64,000 nucleotides of DNA from Palsa-147 sp036513895 (GTDB taxonomy: Bacteria; Acidobacteriota; Terriglobia; Acidiferrales; UBA7541): assembly GCA_036513895.1 (NCBI GenBank), contig DATBYF010000050.1, positions 54,582 through 118,581 of the forward strand, given 5' to 3'. The translations under genes were made by a program, and so were the position numbers. The stretch's first letter is position 1. Every line of letters begins with the position of its first letter. This document shows positions 34,966 to 43,030 of this stretch, piece after piece. Under the pieces are notes generated by a model. The model saw only the letters and a program-made list of their open reading frames with translations. It was not told the DNA's origin and searched no databases.

Positions 34966-37803
34966 TCAGCGGGATGATGCGGTGGTGTCTCGTAGGAGAA
35001 CGACGTCGGAAACAATGTGCTGCTGGGCGACGGCAAGCGATTTGCCATCGGGCGAAAATTGGAATGTGCGGATCCGGTCGGAAGCGAAGTTCGTCAGCCG
35101 ATGTCCGGGTGAACCATCCAGCGGCTGCGCCCAGACGTTCCCTACGCCGTTCTCGACAATTGTGTAAGCCACGGCCTTGCCATCAGGAGTGAAGGCGATG
35201 GGGAGCCGAATCTCGGGACGTGGAATCAGAAACTTCGTGGATGCCAGGGAATTCGCGTTGACATCGATCAGCGCCACCTTGGTAGTGGCAGTTTGCGTCG
35301 CGGGATCCGTGAACTCCGCAATCTGCGGCATCCACTTGCCATCCGGAGAGAAGTTCGTGCCTTGTGCCATGAACCCGTTTGAGACTACGCTGCCCTCCAC
35401 TAGCTCCGGAGGTCCGCCATCGATGGGGACTCTCATGATACGGCTTGTGGCCTGGTCAAAATAATAGGCCCACTTTCCGTCCGGCGAGCAGAGCGGCAAC
35501 TCTTCATCCTTGCCGTTCGTGAGCTGTTTGGGATGCGATCCGTCGGCGTCCACCCTCCAGATATTTATGGTGGTCTTACCTTCCCTCAAATACCACTGCA
35601 AGAGAATCGGACCACCGTTGCGGCACGCGGACGACCACCCCATAGTAGCGCTGGGGTCAGAGAGTAGAGCCGTCTGCTGGCTTCCGTCCGGTGACAGCCG
35701 CAGCACGGAAGTCGAAGTCGTAACAATCAAGTTCCCGCCGCTGTCCCAATCAAGACCGCGAACGGTTGCCTGATTCGGAATGCCAGGAACTTGAATCGGT
35801 GATCCGTTGGCACCCAAAGCCTGCACGCGAACCGAATCCGACTGCTGCTGTTGAATCGAAACCATGGCCTTGCCATCCGCTGAAATGCTCAGCGTTCGAT
35901 ACCCGTGGATGTCGTTTGTCACGGGCTGGAAGCGGCCGTCAGGATATGAAACGAAACCAATTTGCCGGCTGCTCGAGCCCGACTCACGGTCCGAGTAATT
36001 CACGAGGAGGCCGCGGCCGTCCGGGGACCAAGCAAGAGCAATGAAAGCCCTGTCAGGAAACTCCGTGAGCGGAGTGTCTTTGCTGCTGGCAATGTCGAAC
36101 ACACTGATCTGTCCCGGCGCTTTGCTATTCGCGTAAGAGTCATAAGCGATGCTCTTCCCGTCGGGAGACCAGGAGAGCGAGTCCGGAATCGGAAGCGGAG
36201 CGATCAGAAGAACCTTCTCATCGGTACCGTCGAGATTGGTCGAAAGAATCCGGTACTTGCCCACTTCCGGATCGTTGCCTCGCATATAGGCCATGCGCTT
36301 GCCGTCGGAGGAAAAGGTTGGACCCAAATCAACGTCGCCGACCAAACGCTGCGGCGAGCCACCAAGCACCGGCATCCGGTAAAGATTCCACGAGGTCTGT
36401 GTGGCATCCACGGCCTTTCGATAAAAGATATAGTTCGTGTCAACCGAGAACGCCGGGCTCTGGATAGCGGCAGGATCGGGAGCGAGGACCTGTGTGTCGC
36501 TGCCGGTGGCGACATTCCGCAGCCACAAACTCGATCTTCCCTTATCGTCAATCACGCTGACCACGAATTTCCCATCGGGTGAAATCGCCGCGAACAGAGC
36601 CTTCCCGGAATTTGTGACCTGCGAGGCAGCGAAGGCTTGGAACGGAATCGCCGCCGGCTTCTTGCCCAAAAACGAATAAAGCCCATAACCCGCGCCGGCA
36701 ATGAGCACAAGCGCCACGACGATAATGCCGCCGAGCGCGCCCTTGTGCTGCTTGGCCGCGGCGGCAACAGAACTGTCCGATACCTGGGACGGCAGCGGCT
36801 GCGCAACGGCTGAAACGGCTGAAACGCGTGAAGCGCTCGTGCCGGAATCTGTAGTCGCGGGCTGGACTGCCGACGACGATGCCGCTTGCACCGCCACCGT
36901 CCCGCTCTGCACACCCGACGTGGTCTCGCGTTTCAGCCGTTTCAGATCGGCGCGCATTTCCGAGGCGTGCTGGTAACGCAGGTCGGGGTCCTTCTCCAGC
37001 GCCTTATTGATGATCTCCTCGAACTTGGGTGGCAAGTCCGGATTCAGCCGGACCGGAGGGACAGGCGCGCGGTCAAGTATCGCCTGAAAAATCAGCGCCG
37101 AAGTGTCGCCGCGAAACGGCAAAGTGCCCGTCGTCATCTCGTACAGCACGACACCGAACGAAAACAGGTCCGTTCGCGCATCCAACTCTTTTCCCTTCGC
37201 CTGCTCCGGCGACATGTAGGCGACCGTACCGATCGTGCTCCCGGGACTGGTCAGATGCTCGGGCGAAACCGCATCCACCGTGTCCTGTGATTCCGAACCG
37301 GAGGCCGCCGCTGAAGGCAGCGTTTTTGCCAAACCGAAGTCCAGAATTTTCGCGTGTCCGCGCTTCGTGATGAAAATATTCGCCGGCTTGATGTCCCGAT
37401 GCACGATGCCGTTAGAGTGTGCGACGTCGAGCGCGTCGGCGATCTCAATCACAATGTCGAGCGTATCTTCCAGCGGCTGCGCCTTGCCCGCAATCCTTTG
37501 CTTGAGAGTCACGCCATCCAAAAATTGCATGGCGATGAACGGCTGCCCGTTCGCTTCGCCTACTTCGTAAATCGTGCAGATGTTCGGATGGTCCAGCGCG
37601 GAAGCTGACTCCGCCTCGCGGCGGAATCGTTCGAGTGCCTGATGATCTTTGGCCAGCTCATCGGGCAGGAATTTCAAAGCGACAAAGCGATGCAGTGTGG
37701 TGTCTTCAGCCTTGTACACCACACCCATCCCACCGCCACCAAGTTTTTCAAGGATGCGGTAATGCGAAATCGTTCGCCCAGAAAGCGGAGAAGAATCAGG
37801 CAT
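34966..37803 (-). CDS. Serine/threonine protein kinase with TolB/WD40-like propeller
   Basis: Encodes 945 residues from ATG at 37803. Residues 10-275 form a Hanks-type kinase: glycine loop EKLGGGGMGVVYKAED, Lys in RFVALKFLP, HRDIKPANIF and DFGLAKTL, then the activation loop with GTVAYMSPEQAKGKELDART. A low-complexity linker (about 290-370) leads to a transmembrane helix (GGIIVVALVLIAGAGYGLYS). The outer part contains repeated TolB/WD40-like blades with SPDGK motifs (DGKFVVSVI, SWSPDGKSIAY and so on). The propeller probably senses a periplasmic ligand and drives the cytoplasmic kinase. Such fusions are frequent in Acidobacteriota. Confidence 0.93.
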   Translation of the reverse strand: MPDSSPLSGRTISHYRILEKLGGGGMGVVYKAEDTTLHRFVALKFLPDELAKDHQALERFRREAESASALDHPNICTIYEVGEANGQPFIAMQFLDGVTLKQRIAGKAQPLEDTLDIVIEIADALDVAHSNGIVHRDIKPANIFITKRGHAKILDFGLAKTLPSAAASGSESQDTVDAVSPEHLTSPGSTIGTVAYMSPEQAKGKELDARTDLFSFGVVLYEMTTGTLPFRGDTSALIFQAILDRAPVPPVRLNPDLPPKFEEIINKALEKDPDLRYQHASEMRADLKRLKRETTSGVQSGTVAVQAASSSAVQPATTDSGTSASRVSAVSAVAQPLPSQVSDSSVAAAAKQHKGALGGIIVVALVLIAGAGYGLYSFLGKKPAAIPFQAFAASQVTNSGKALFAAISPDGKFVVSVIDDKGRSSLWLRNVATGSDTQVLAPDPAAIQSPAFSVDTNYIFYRKAVDATQTSWNLYRMPVLGGSPQRLVGDVDLGPTFSSDGKRMAYMRGNDPEVGKYRILSTNLDGTDEKVLLIAPLPIPDSLSWSPDGKSIAYDSYANSKAPGQISVFDIASSKDTPLTEFPDRAFIALAWSPDGRGLLVNYSDRESGSSSRQIGFVSYPDGRFQPVTNDIHGYRTLSISADGKAMVSIQQQQSDSVRVQALGANGSPIQVPGIPNQATVRGLDWDSGGNLIVTTSTSVLRLSPDGSQQTALLSDPSATMGWSSACRNGGPILLQWYLREGKTTINIWRVDADGSHPKQLTNGKDEELPLCSPDGKWAYYFDQATSRIMRVPIDGGPPELVEGSVVSNGFMAQGTNFSPDGKWMPQIAEFTDPATQTATTKVALIDVNANSLASTKFLIPRPEIRLPIAFTPDGKAVAYTIVENGVGNVWAQPLDGSPGHRLTNFASDRIRTFQFSPDGKSLAVAQQHIVSDVVLLRDTTASSR

Positions 37804-37870
37804 AAGCCGCAAATCTTATGCCGCAACCAACACCAAGTCAACGCAGCAACGCAATTCCTCGCGCCGGCCC

Positions 37871-37921
37871 CATTTGGCACCATTGCGATCGTAGCGCTGG
37901 CATCTTGCCGGCGTTTTTGAC
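37871..37921 (+). repeat. GTAGCGC-GGCATCTTG intergenic repeat, copy 1
   Basis: Contains GTAGCGCTGGCATCTTG then CCGGCGTTTTTGAC. It is a shortened form of copy 2. Confidence 0.7.
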
Positions 37922-37980
37922 TTTCATCCCACGTGGAGTGTCCCGTTCTTGTCTTGCGAGCAACTCGCACCCCAGCCCTT

Positions 37981-38050
37981 TCGGCACCGTTGCAATCGTA
38001 GCGCCGGCATCTTGTTTACCCTGAGCCTCGAAGGGCCGGCGTTTTTGACT
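37981..38050 (+). repeat. GTAGCGC-GGCATCTTG intergenic repeat, copy 2
   Basis: Reads GTAGCGCCGGCATCTTG, a middle block CCCTGAGCCTCGAAG, then GGCCGGCGTTTTTGAC. The outer parts are nearly complementary, so it can fold. Confidence 0.75.
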
Positions 38051-38114
38051 CATGGCTCTTTCCATCGCCGAGCGCATTGCATACCCACCCGTCCAACCGC
38101 CGCCGTCCCTTTCG

Positions 38115-38155
38115 TGGCGGGCATCTTGTTCACCCTGAGCCTCCAAGGGCCCGCG
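38115..38155 (+). repeat. GGCATCTTG intergenic repeat, partial copy 3
   Basis: Has GGCGGGCATCTTG, then CCCTGAGCCTCCAAGG and GGCCC; the outer GTAGC and the GTTTTTGAC parts are missing or altered. Confidence 0.6.
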
Positions 38156-38275
38156 ATCTCCAATCCAGACAGGAACGCGTTTCTCGCCAAAATCAAAACC
38201 ACAATTTCGTAAAATTTTCACTCCCGAATCTCCCTGATTCCCCGGCACTTCCGCCAATCCTTACACGCCGTGGAT

Positions 38276-38304
38276 TTGCAAGTGCCTGTTACGTATGATA
38301 TAAT
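38276..38304 (+). promoter_or_regulatory. Sigma-70-type promoter with no clear gene downstream
   Basis: TTGCAA at 38276-38281, 17 bases, then perfect TATAAT at 38299-38304. The transcript would begin near 38311. The next solid gene starts at 38778. Confidence 0.55.
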
Positions 38305-38330
38305 TGGGCGTTTTTAATTACCCTAATATT

Positions 38331-38504
38331 ATGGTACTTAAGAAGTTAACATACAGAACGCCACTCGTGTGCCCTCAATGGGTGCCGGTTGACCCTCGGG
38401 TCACGGAGGCCTACGCAAATCTGCGGAGCCCAGTACTCAACTCGGAATCAATTTCTAATCGAGACTGCAAATTATTAGAAACGCCCGTAACTCAAACAAA
38501 ATAA
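38331..38504 (+). CDS. Possible small protein downstream of a strong promoter (57 aa)
   Basis: ATG at 38331 is about 20 bases after the predicted transcription start. It reads MVLKKLTYRTPLVCPQWVPV and continues for 57 residues to TAA. No clear ribosome-binding site and no family are seen; a non-coding RNA is equally possible. The stretch holds a TGACCC-TC-GGGTCA hairpin at 38390-38403 and a 13-base direct repeat (TTCTAATCGAGAC at 38453 and 38519). Confidence 0.25.
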   Translation: MVLKKLTYRTPLVCPQWVPVDPRVTEAYANLRSPVLNSESISNRDCKLLETPVTQTK

Positions 38505-38551
38505 TCACCACCACCCACTTCTAATCGAGACAAAATCGCACCCCCTTTGAA

Positions 38552-38584
38552 CGTCAAAAACGCCGGCGGCACGCCAGTTGCTAC
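38552..38584 (-). repeat. GTAGC...GCCGGCGTTTTTGAC repeat, inverted divergent copy
   Basis: On the minus strand: GTAGCAACTGGCGTGC then CGCCGGCGTTTTTGAC. The order and ends match copy 1 but the middle is divergent. Confidence 0.5.
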
Positions 38585-38777
38585 GAAAAAAAACGGCTAT
38601 ACAAAGTCAAGGTCAGTGCTAAAGGGGGGAGAAGAGCTGAGAGGCGGTGTTGCTTGACTTCAATGGATGGCTGGATTACGCTGCGGCCACACTGAGGGAT
38701 TGTGAGGGTTCTGTCCCTTCCCTCGTGCAAACCATCGGGTGGTCCAATCAAGTTCGCAGCCTAGGAGGCCGAAGCCT

Positions 38778-39662
38778 ATGAAAAGAATTGTTTGGGGAAT
38801 GTTGTGTGCGTGTTTGTTGTTCGCGGGATCGAGCGTCGCGAAGGCGCAGGACGAGATGGCGGGGGCGCATCGCCCGCCCAAAGTGCTGACCGTCACACGC
38901 GAATGGGTGAAACCGGGCAAGAGTGGCCCGATTCACGAGAAGACGGAGAGCCTATTCGTGCAAGCGATGGCACGAGCGAAGGAGCCGACGCAGTATATAG
39001 CGATGGAATCTCTCTCGGGAAAGTCACGCGCTCTCTTCTTGACGGGCTATGACTCGTTTGCAGCATGGGAGAAGGATCAGATGGCCATTGCGAAGAATGC
39101 CACTCTCACCGCAGCTTTTACCCATGCGGCGGACGTGGATGGCGCACTGCTCGAAGGGATCGATCAGATGACGTACGTCTATCGCGGCGATTTGAGCTTT
39201 AGGGACGACGTGGACCTCTCGAAGACGCGCTACTTTGATATCGGGGTATTCCACACCAAGCAGGGACACGCCTCAGAGTTTGAAAACGCGACCAAGACGG
39301 TGATGGCTGCATTCACGAAGGCGAATCCCAACGCTCATTGGGCCGCATATCAGAGCGCCTACGGCGCCGAGGACGGAACATACGTCTTCTTTACGCTGCG
39401 AAAATCGGCGTCGGAGATTGATGACGATTTTTCGCACTATAAAGATTTCGGAGCGGCCATGGGCGAAGAAGGAATGAAGAAGCTGGACGAGGCTGCGGCG
39501 AATTCGATTGCGTCGAGCGAATCGCAGCTCTTCATGATTAATCCGCGCATGAGCTACGTCGGCGAGGATTTGATCAAGGGCGATCCGGATTTCTGGAAGC
39601 CCAAGATGGCGCCCGCGGCCATGCCGAAGAAGGCGGAAGAGAAACCAAGCGGGAACAAGTAG
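38778..39662 (+). CDS. Secreted protein with two ABM-like domains
   Basis: Encodes 294 residues from ATG at 38778, which follows AGGAGG by nine bases. A signal peptide (RIVWGMLCACLLFAGSSVAK, cleavage near AKAQ) precedes two similar halves. The first (KVLTVTREWVKPGKSGPIHE, then QYIAMESLSGKSRALFLTGY) and the second (TRYFDIGVFHTKQGHASEFE, then HWAAYQSAYGAEDGTYVFFT) each look like a ferredoxin-like alpha/beta barrel half. Such paired domains occur in dimeric alpha-beta barrel proteins, some of which bind haem or quinone-like compounds. No catalytic residue can be named. A rho-independent terminator follows. Confidence 0.75.
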   Translation: MKRIVWGMLCACLLFAGSSVAKAQDEMAGAHRPPKVLTVTREWVKPGKSGPIHEKTESLFVQAMARAKEPTQYIAMESLSGKSRALFLTGYDSFAAWEKDQMAIAKNATLTAAFTHAADVDGALLEGIDQMTYVYRGDLSFRDDVDLSKTRYFDIGVFHTKQGHASEFENATKTVMAAFTKANPNAHWAAYQSAYGAEDGTYVFFTLRKSASEIDDDFSHYKDFGAAMGEEGMKKLDEAAANSIASSESQLFMINPRMSYVGEDLIKGDPDFWKPKMAPAAMPKKAEEKPSGNK

Positions 39663-39684
39663 ATCGGATATTTATTTAACAAGA

Positions 39685-39731
39685 TGGCCGGCGGGATGGA
39701 GGATTACCTCTAGACCGCCGGCCAATTTTTT
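39685..39731 (+). terminator. Rho-independent terminator
   Basis: TGGCCGGCGG (39685-39694) pairs perfectly with CCGCCGGCCA (39715-39724) and is followed by ATTTTTT. It lies 23 bases after the stop of the secreted ABM-like protein gene. Confidence 0.8.
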
Positions 39732-39772
39732 GCGGAGCTTAATTTTGCGTGGTGGATTTTCGGCTCGCCGGG

Positions 39773-39824
39773 TTCAAAAACGCCGGCCCTTCGAGGCTCA
39801 GGGTAATCAAGATGCCGGCGCTAC
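39773..39824 (-). repeat. GTAGCGC-GGCATCTTG intergenic repeat, inverted full copy
   Basis: On the minus strand it is almost identical to the copy at 37981-38050 (GTAGCGCCGGCATCTTG, one base different in the middle, then the same CCCTGAGCC and GGCCGGCGTTTTTGA parts). It lies on the other side of the secreted protein gene in reverse orientation. Confidence 0.75.
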
Positions 39825-39848
39825 ATTTGAATGGGTTCGCGGCTGGGG

Positions 39849-40700
39849 CTAGTGATGGCGCCAGCCGTGCAGCCACTCATAGCCGATCTCGAAGAGGAAT
39901 AGCGAATTGATACCCGGATTTCGAATGCCTAGATTTGCATTGGAGATATGGCCAAAAATAAATTCCGTTTTCAGCGCCTGGCCCGGCTTGGTGAAAATAT
40001 TGAAGCCGAAACCGCCTTGCGGCGTGAAATTAAATGCGGAAGTGTTTCCGGGGGGCAGCTCCTGATTGGTGATGAGGAATCCGCCCGCAAGCTGCATGAA
40101 TGGAGTGAACTTATTCCAGTGCACCAGATTCCAGCGCAGGATGACCGGCTTGATGCTCACGCCGTAAACGTTGGTGTTATTGACGGTAAAAACTTCGTAC
40201 ATGGGCATGAATTCGCCGCCGAACTCGAAATTGCCGCGCAGAACGCCCGGAAAGTGAGTGCCCGTTAGCACCTTTCCGACGTGCAGGCCGAAGAGAAAGA
40301 ACTGTGTTGTCTGGGATGAGCCGATACCCGTGCCGCCGCCGGCGTAAACGCCGGATTCCCAGGACCATTCGTGATAATACATTTCAGATTGGTTCCGGTA
40401 GGGTGAGACATCAATTCCTTGCGCGGGAGCGGGCTGCGCGAGGGCTGCTGGCGCTGCTTGCGGCGTCTGGCTCTGTAGCGTCGGCTGCGCCACGCTCACC
40501 TCGTCCTCTGCGACGGGAAAATTGGGGGCCGGCGCGTTCACATCAAATCCGGCGAGCGGCGCTGTGGACAATTGATACTGCGGATTGATTTGCGCGCGCG
40601 CGATGCCGCTTAACGCCAGCACCAAAAAAAGTCCGCTCGACCAGCGAACTGCACTTCTAATTCGGAATCGCTTCAGCTTCGATCGCTGCAATGGAATCAA
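39849..40700 (-). CDS. Lipid A 3-O-deacylase PagL-like outer membrane protein
   Basis: Encodes 283 residues. A signal peptide (WSSGLFLVLALSGIARA) is followed by a Pro/Gln/Ala-rich stretch (residues 45-100, QPTLQSQTPQAAPAALAQ) that is unusual for the family. The C-terminal 170 residues have alternating beta strands as in an eight-stranded barrel. The PagL signature is HISNANLGIRNPGINSLFLF, where His and Ser are the catalytic pair; a Glu follows in LFEIGYEW. PagL removes a fatty acid from lipid A in the outer membrane, modifying surface properties. Monocistronic. Confidence 0.82.
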   Translation of the reverse strand: MIPLQRSKLKRFRIRSAVRWSSGLFLVLALSGIARAQINPQYQLSTAPLAGFDVNAPAPNFPVAEDEVSVAQPTLQSQTPQAAPAALAQPAPAQGIDVSPYRNQSEMYYHEWSWESGVYAGGGTGIGSSQTTQFFLFGLHVGKVLTGTHFPGVLRGNFEFGGEFMPMYEVFTVNNTNVYGVSIKPVILRWNLVHWNKFTPFMQLAGGFLITNQELPPGNTSAFNFTPQGGFGFNIFTKPGQALKTEFIFGHISNANLGIRNPGINSLFLFEIGYEWLHGWRHH

Positions 40701-40937
40701 TGTTCCTTTCTGCGAGGTTCATGATTATTCCTTCCAACAGATGCAAAGTTTATGAGCGTACGGTAGGCGAGCGCGCAGCGTCAAGTGCGCATCTGGGAGT
40801 GCGACGGAGAAGCGCAGTGCAGGCGTGAGTTCTGGGGACGGCATTACGGGTCAAACGAAGCTTGCGGCGCGCGCCGTCAACGATGGAACACGGCGTCGAT
40901 AGAATATGCCGGCGATACGATACGTCGGCGATACAAT

Positions 40938-42338
40938 ATGCCGCTTATGGCGAAAATAACTTTTCTTGGCGCGGCGGGGACCGTCACCGGATCAAAATAT
41001 CTAGTGGAGGCTGGCGGCAAGCGTCTGCTCGTTGACTGCGGATTATTTCAAGGCGGGCCCGACCTTACCGATCGAAATTGGCAAAAACTCGCAATCGAGC
41101 CGGCGACAATTGACTGGGTGCTTCTGACGCACGCGCATATTGATCACACCGGATACTTGCCGCGACTGGTAAAGGACGGTTTTCGAGGGCCGATTTACTG
41201 CAATCCCGCGACGCATCAACTCTGCAATTTGCTGCTTTCGGATTCCGCTCATCTTCAGGAAGAAGAAGCGAGGTTCGTGCAACAAAAAGGATATTCCAAC
41301 CACAAGCCGGCTCTCCCGCTTTACACCGTGGCAGAAGCGCAGACGGCTCTCACGCAAATTAAAGAGATCCCACGAGCGGAGGCGTTCACGATCAGCCCGC
41401 AATTTTCCGTGATGCCGCACGATGCGGGGCACATTCTTGGATCTTCGTGGCTAGAATTGACGATCAGTGAAAATGGGAAGAACACGCTGGTGGTTTTTTC
41501 CGGCGATCTTGGGCGTTACGACCAGCCGATCATCAACGATCCCGCGCCGCCGACGCGCGCCGATTATCTACTCTGCGAATCCACGTACGGCGACCGCGAT
41601 CATCCTCCGGGCTCGCCGGAACCGGAATTGGGAGCGGTGATCAATCGCGTGGCAAAGCGCGGTGGTGTCGTCGTGATTCCGGCTTTCGCCGTCGGGAGAA
41701 CGCAAACGCTGATGTATTACCTGCACCAGCTCGAAATGCGGCAACAAATTCCGAAGCTGCCGGTCTACGTGGATAGTCCGATGGCGATCAGCGTGACGGA
41801 TCTGTACGAAGTTCACCACGAGGATCAGGATGAGGAATTTCGCGGCGAGCAGGCGGGGACGGGAGATCCGCTGGACGTTGCCAACGTGCATATGACGAGG
41901 TCGGTGGAGGATTCAAAGCAAATCAATAATGTCGTTTCGCCATGCATCATCGTGTCGGCAAGCGGCATGGCTACCGGCGGGCGCATTCTGCATCATTTGG
42001 CGAAACGGTTGCCGGATTCTCGCAGCGCGGTGTTGCTGGTCGGCTATCAGGGAGAAGGGACGCGAGGGCGGCAACTGCTCGAAGGCGCGAAATTTCTCAA
42101 TATTTTTGGCGAAATGGTTCCGGTGCGCGCGGAGGTTGTGGAGATTTCTCAACTTTCGGCGCATGGAGGGCGAAGCGAATTGTTGCGGTGGTTATCGGGA
42201 TTCAAATCGGCACCGCGGCAAACTTTTCTGGTGCATGGAGAGCCGCCGGCGCTGCAATCCTTTAAGGGGGCGATTGAAGCGCAGTACAAGTGGCCTGTGA
42301 CGATTGCGACGTATCTACAGACACTTGACTTTGCTTAG
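40938..42338 (+). CDS. MBL-fold / beta-CASP RNA-processing-type exonuclease
   Basis: Encodes 466 residues from ATG at 40938 or 40947; a longer frame upstream is Arg/Cys-rich and unlikely. The N-terminus MAKITFLGAAGTVTGSKYLV is typical of the CPSF-like group. Metal residues are in LLTHAHIDHTGYLPRL (HxHxDH) and PHDAGHILGSSWLEL. The beta-CASP part has ESTYGDRDH, then SASGMATGGRILHHL and the terminal ELSAHGG-like motif (SQLSAHGGRSELL). Such proteins cut RNA or DNA; the prokaryotic ones of this length are probably RNA-specific endo/exonucleases. It starts within a short ATACGATA repeat stretch. Confidence 0.9.
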   Translation: MPLMAKITFLGAAGTVTGSKYLVEAGGKRLLVDCGLFQGGPDLTDRNWQKLAIEPATIDWVLLTHAHIDHTGYLPRLVKDGFRGPIYCNPATHQLCNLLLSDSAHLQEEEARFVQQKGYSNHKPALPLYTVAEAQTALTQIKEIPRAEAFTISPQFSVMPHDAGHILGSSWLELTISENGKNTLVVFSGDLGRYDQPIINDPAPPTRADYLLCESTYGDRDHPPGSPEPELGAVINRVAKRGGVVVIPAFAVGRTQTLMYYLHQLEMRQQIPKLPVYVDSPMAISVTDLYEVHHEDQDEEFRGEQAGTGDPLDVANVHMTRSVEDSKQINNVVSPCIIVSASGMATGGRILHHLAKRLPDSRSAVLLVGYQGEGTRGRQLLEGAKFLNIFGEMVPVRAEVVEISQLSAHGGRSELLRWLSGFKSAPRQTFLVHGEPPALQSFKGAIEAQYKWPVTIATYLQTLDFA

Positions 42339-42424
42339 GACGGGATGCTCAGAACCAACTGACGGGAACCAAACGAACCGCGATCGAGCCTCCAAGAACA
42401 TGGTCGGTGCGAGCAGCTGAGTTT

Positions 42425-42446
42425 CCCCGAGGCGGGAGCCTCGGGG
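42425..42446. repeat. Perfect GC hairpin without T-run
   Basis: CCCCGAGGC pairs with GCCTCGGGG around GGGA. It lies 87 bases after the MBL protein stop. It could act as an RNA-stabilising hairpin. The rest of 42339-42571 contains nothing else convincing. Confidence 0.5.
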
Positions 42447-42571
42447 CTCTGAAGAAGAGGGAAGCGGCGCAATCGGGGTCGCCGTGTGGATTCGTGGCTC
42501 GGCGCGTGGGACGCGGGCACGATGCCAGCGCCACGAAACCGGGGACTGATTAACGGTGGCTGCCGGAAAAG

Positions 42572-42970
42572 TTAGACGCTGGAAGGTGCCGGCTGGCGAA
42601 CGAATGCGGAGACTTCTTCTAGGCGCAGGCCGATTACGAACATTGGATGCGGAGCGACGCGGCCCCAGCGCGCCAGATCCCAATTCGCGCGAATGAAATT
42701 GAGCTCGGGACGCGTAGTGAGGTCGAGAATCTGGCGCGTTTCGCCGCGATAGAAGCGCTGCGGTATTTTTAGGATTGGTTGTTTTCCGAAGTCCTGCCCA
42801 TCGGCAGAGCCCCAGATAGATACGTCGACCGATTCCTGTTCAATTTGATCGGTAATTTGGAGCGAGCAGAGGAAGGTTCGCGATTGGCTGGCGCGCACGT
42901 CGACCGGGTCGCCGTGGCCATTGGAGGTCACACGGGTCCCGGGTGAAATCAGATTGAATGATGCGGCCAT
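42572..42970 (-). CDS. Hypothetical beta-rich protein (132 aa)
   Basis: ATG at 42970 begins MAASFNLISPGTRVTSNGHG. The product is mostly beta-stranded (TFLCSLQITDQIEQESVDVS, IPQRFYRGETRQILDLT) and has no membrane segment. It starts 60 bases after the aminotransferase gene on the same strand. A second shorter frame in the other direction is a shadow. It resembles small carbohydrate- or virion-like beta proteins only in composition; function not recognised. Confidence 0.6.
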   Translation of the reverse strand: MAASFNLISPGTRVTSNGHGDPVDVRASQSRTFLCSLQITDQIEQESVDVSIWGSADGQDFGKQPILKIPQRFYRGETRQILDLTTRPELNFIRANWDLARWGRVAPHPMFVIGLRLEEVSAFVRQPAPSSV

Positions 42971-43030
42971 TAGAAAGAGCGGTTCCCTTCTCTGGAGTGC
43001 GGCGGGATTTTAGCACAGAATTGCGCAGCG

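Larger units (their letters stand above)
37804..38275. other. Gap with three repeat copies, no gene
   Basis: Contains copies of an intergenic repeat at 37871-37921, 37981-38050 and 38115-38155. No convincing ORF of its own was found; a longer frame on the minus strand (38257-37838) has no start site support and is made of repeat sequence. Confidence 0.5.

Noticed and set aside
34254..35192. 312-codon plus-strand frame
   Set aside because: Antisense of the beta-glucosidase start and intergenic DNA.
37871..38155. CRISPR-like repeats
   Set aside because: Copies have different lengths and spacing, vary in the middle and have fold-back ends, so this is an intergenic repeat family, not a CRISPR array.
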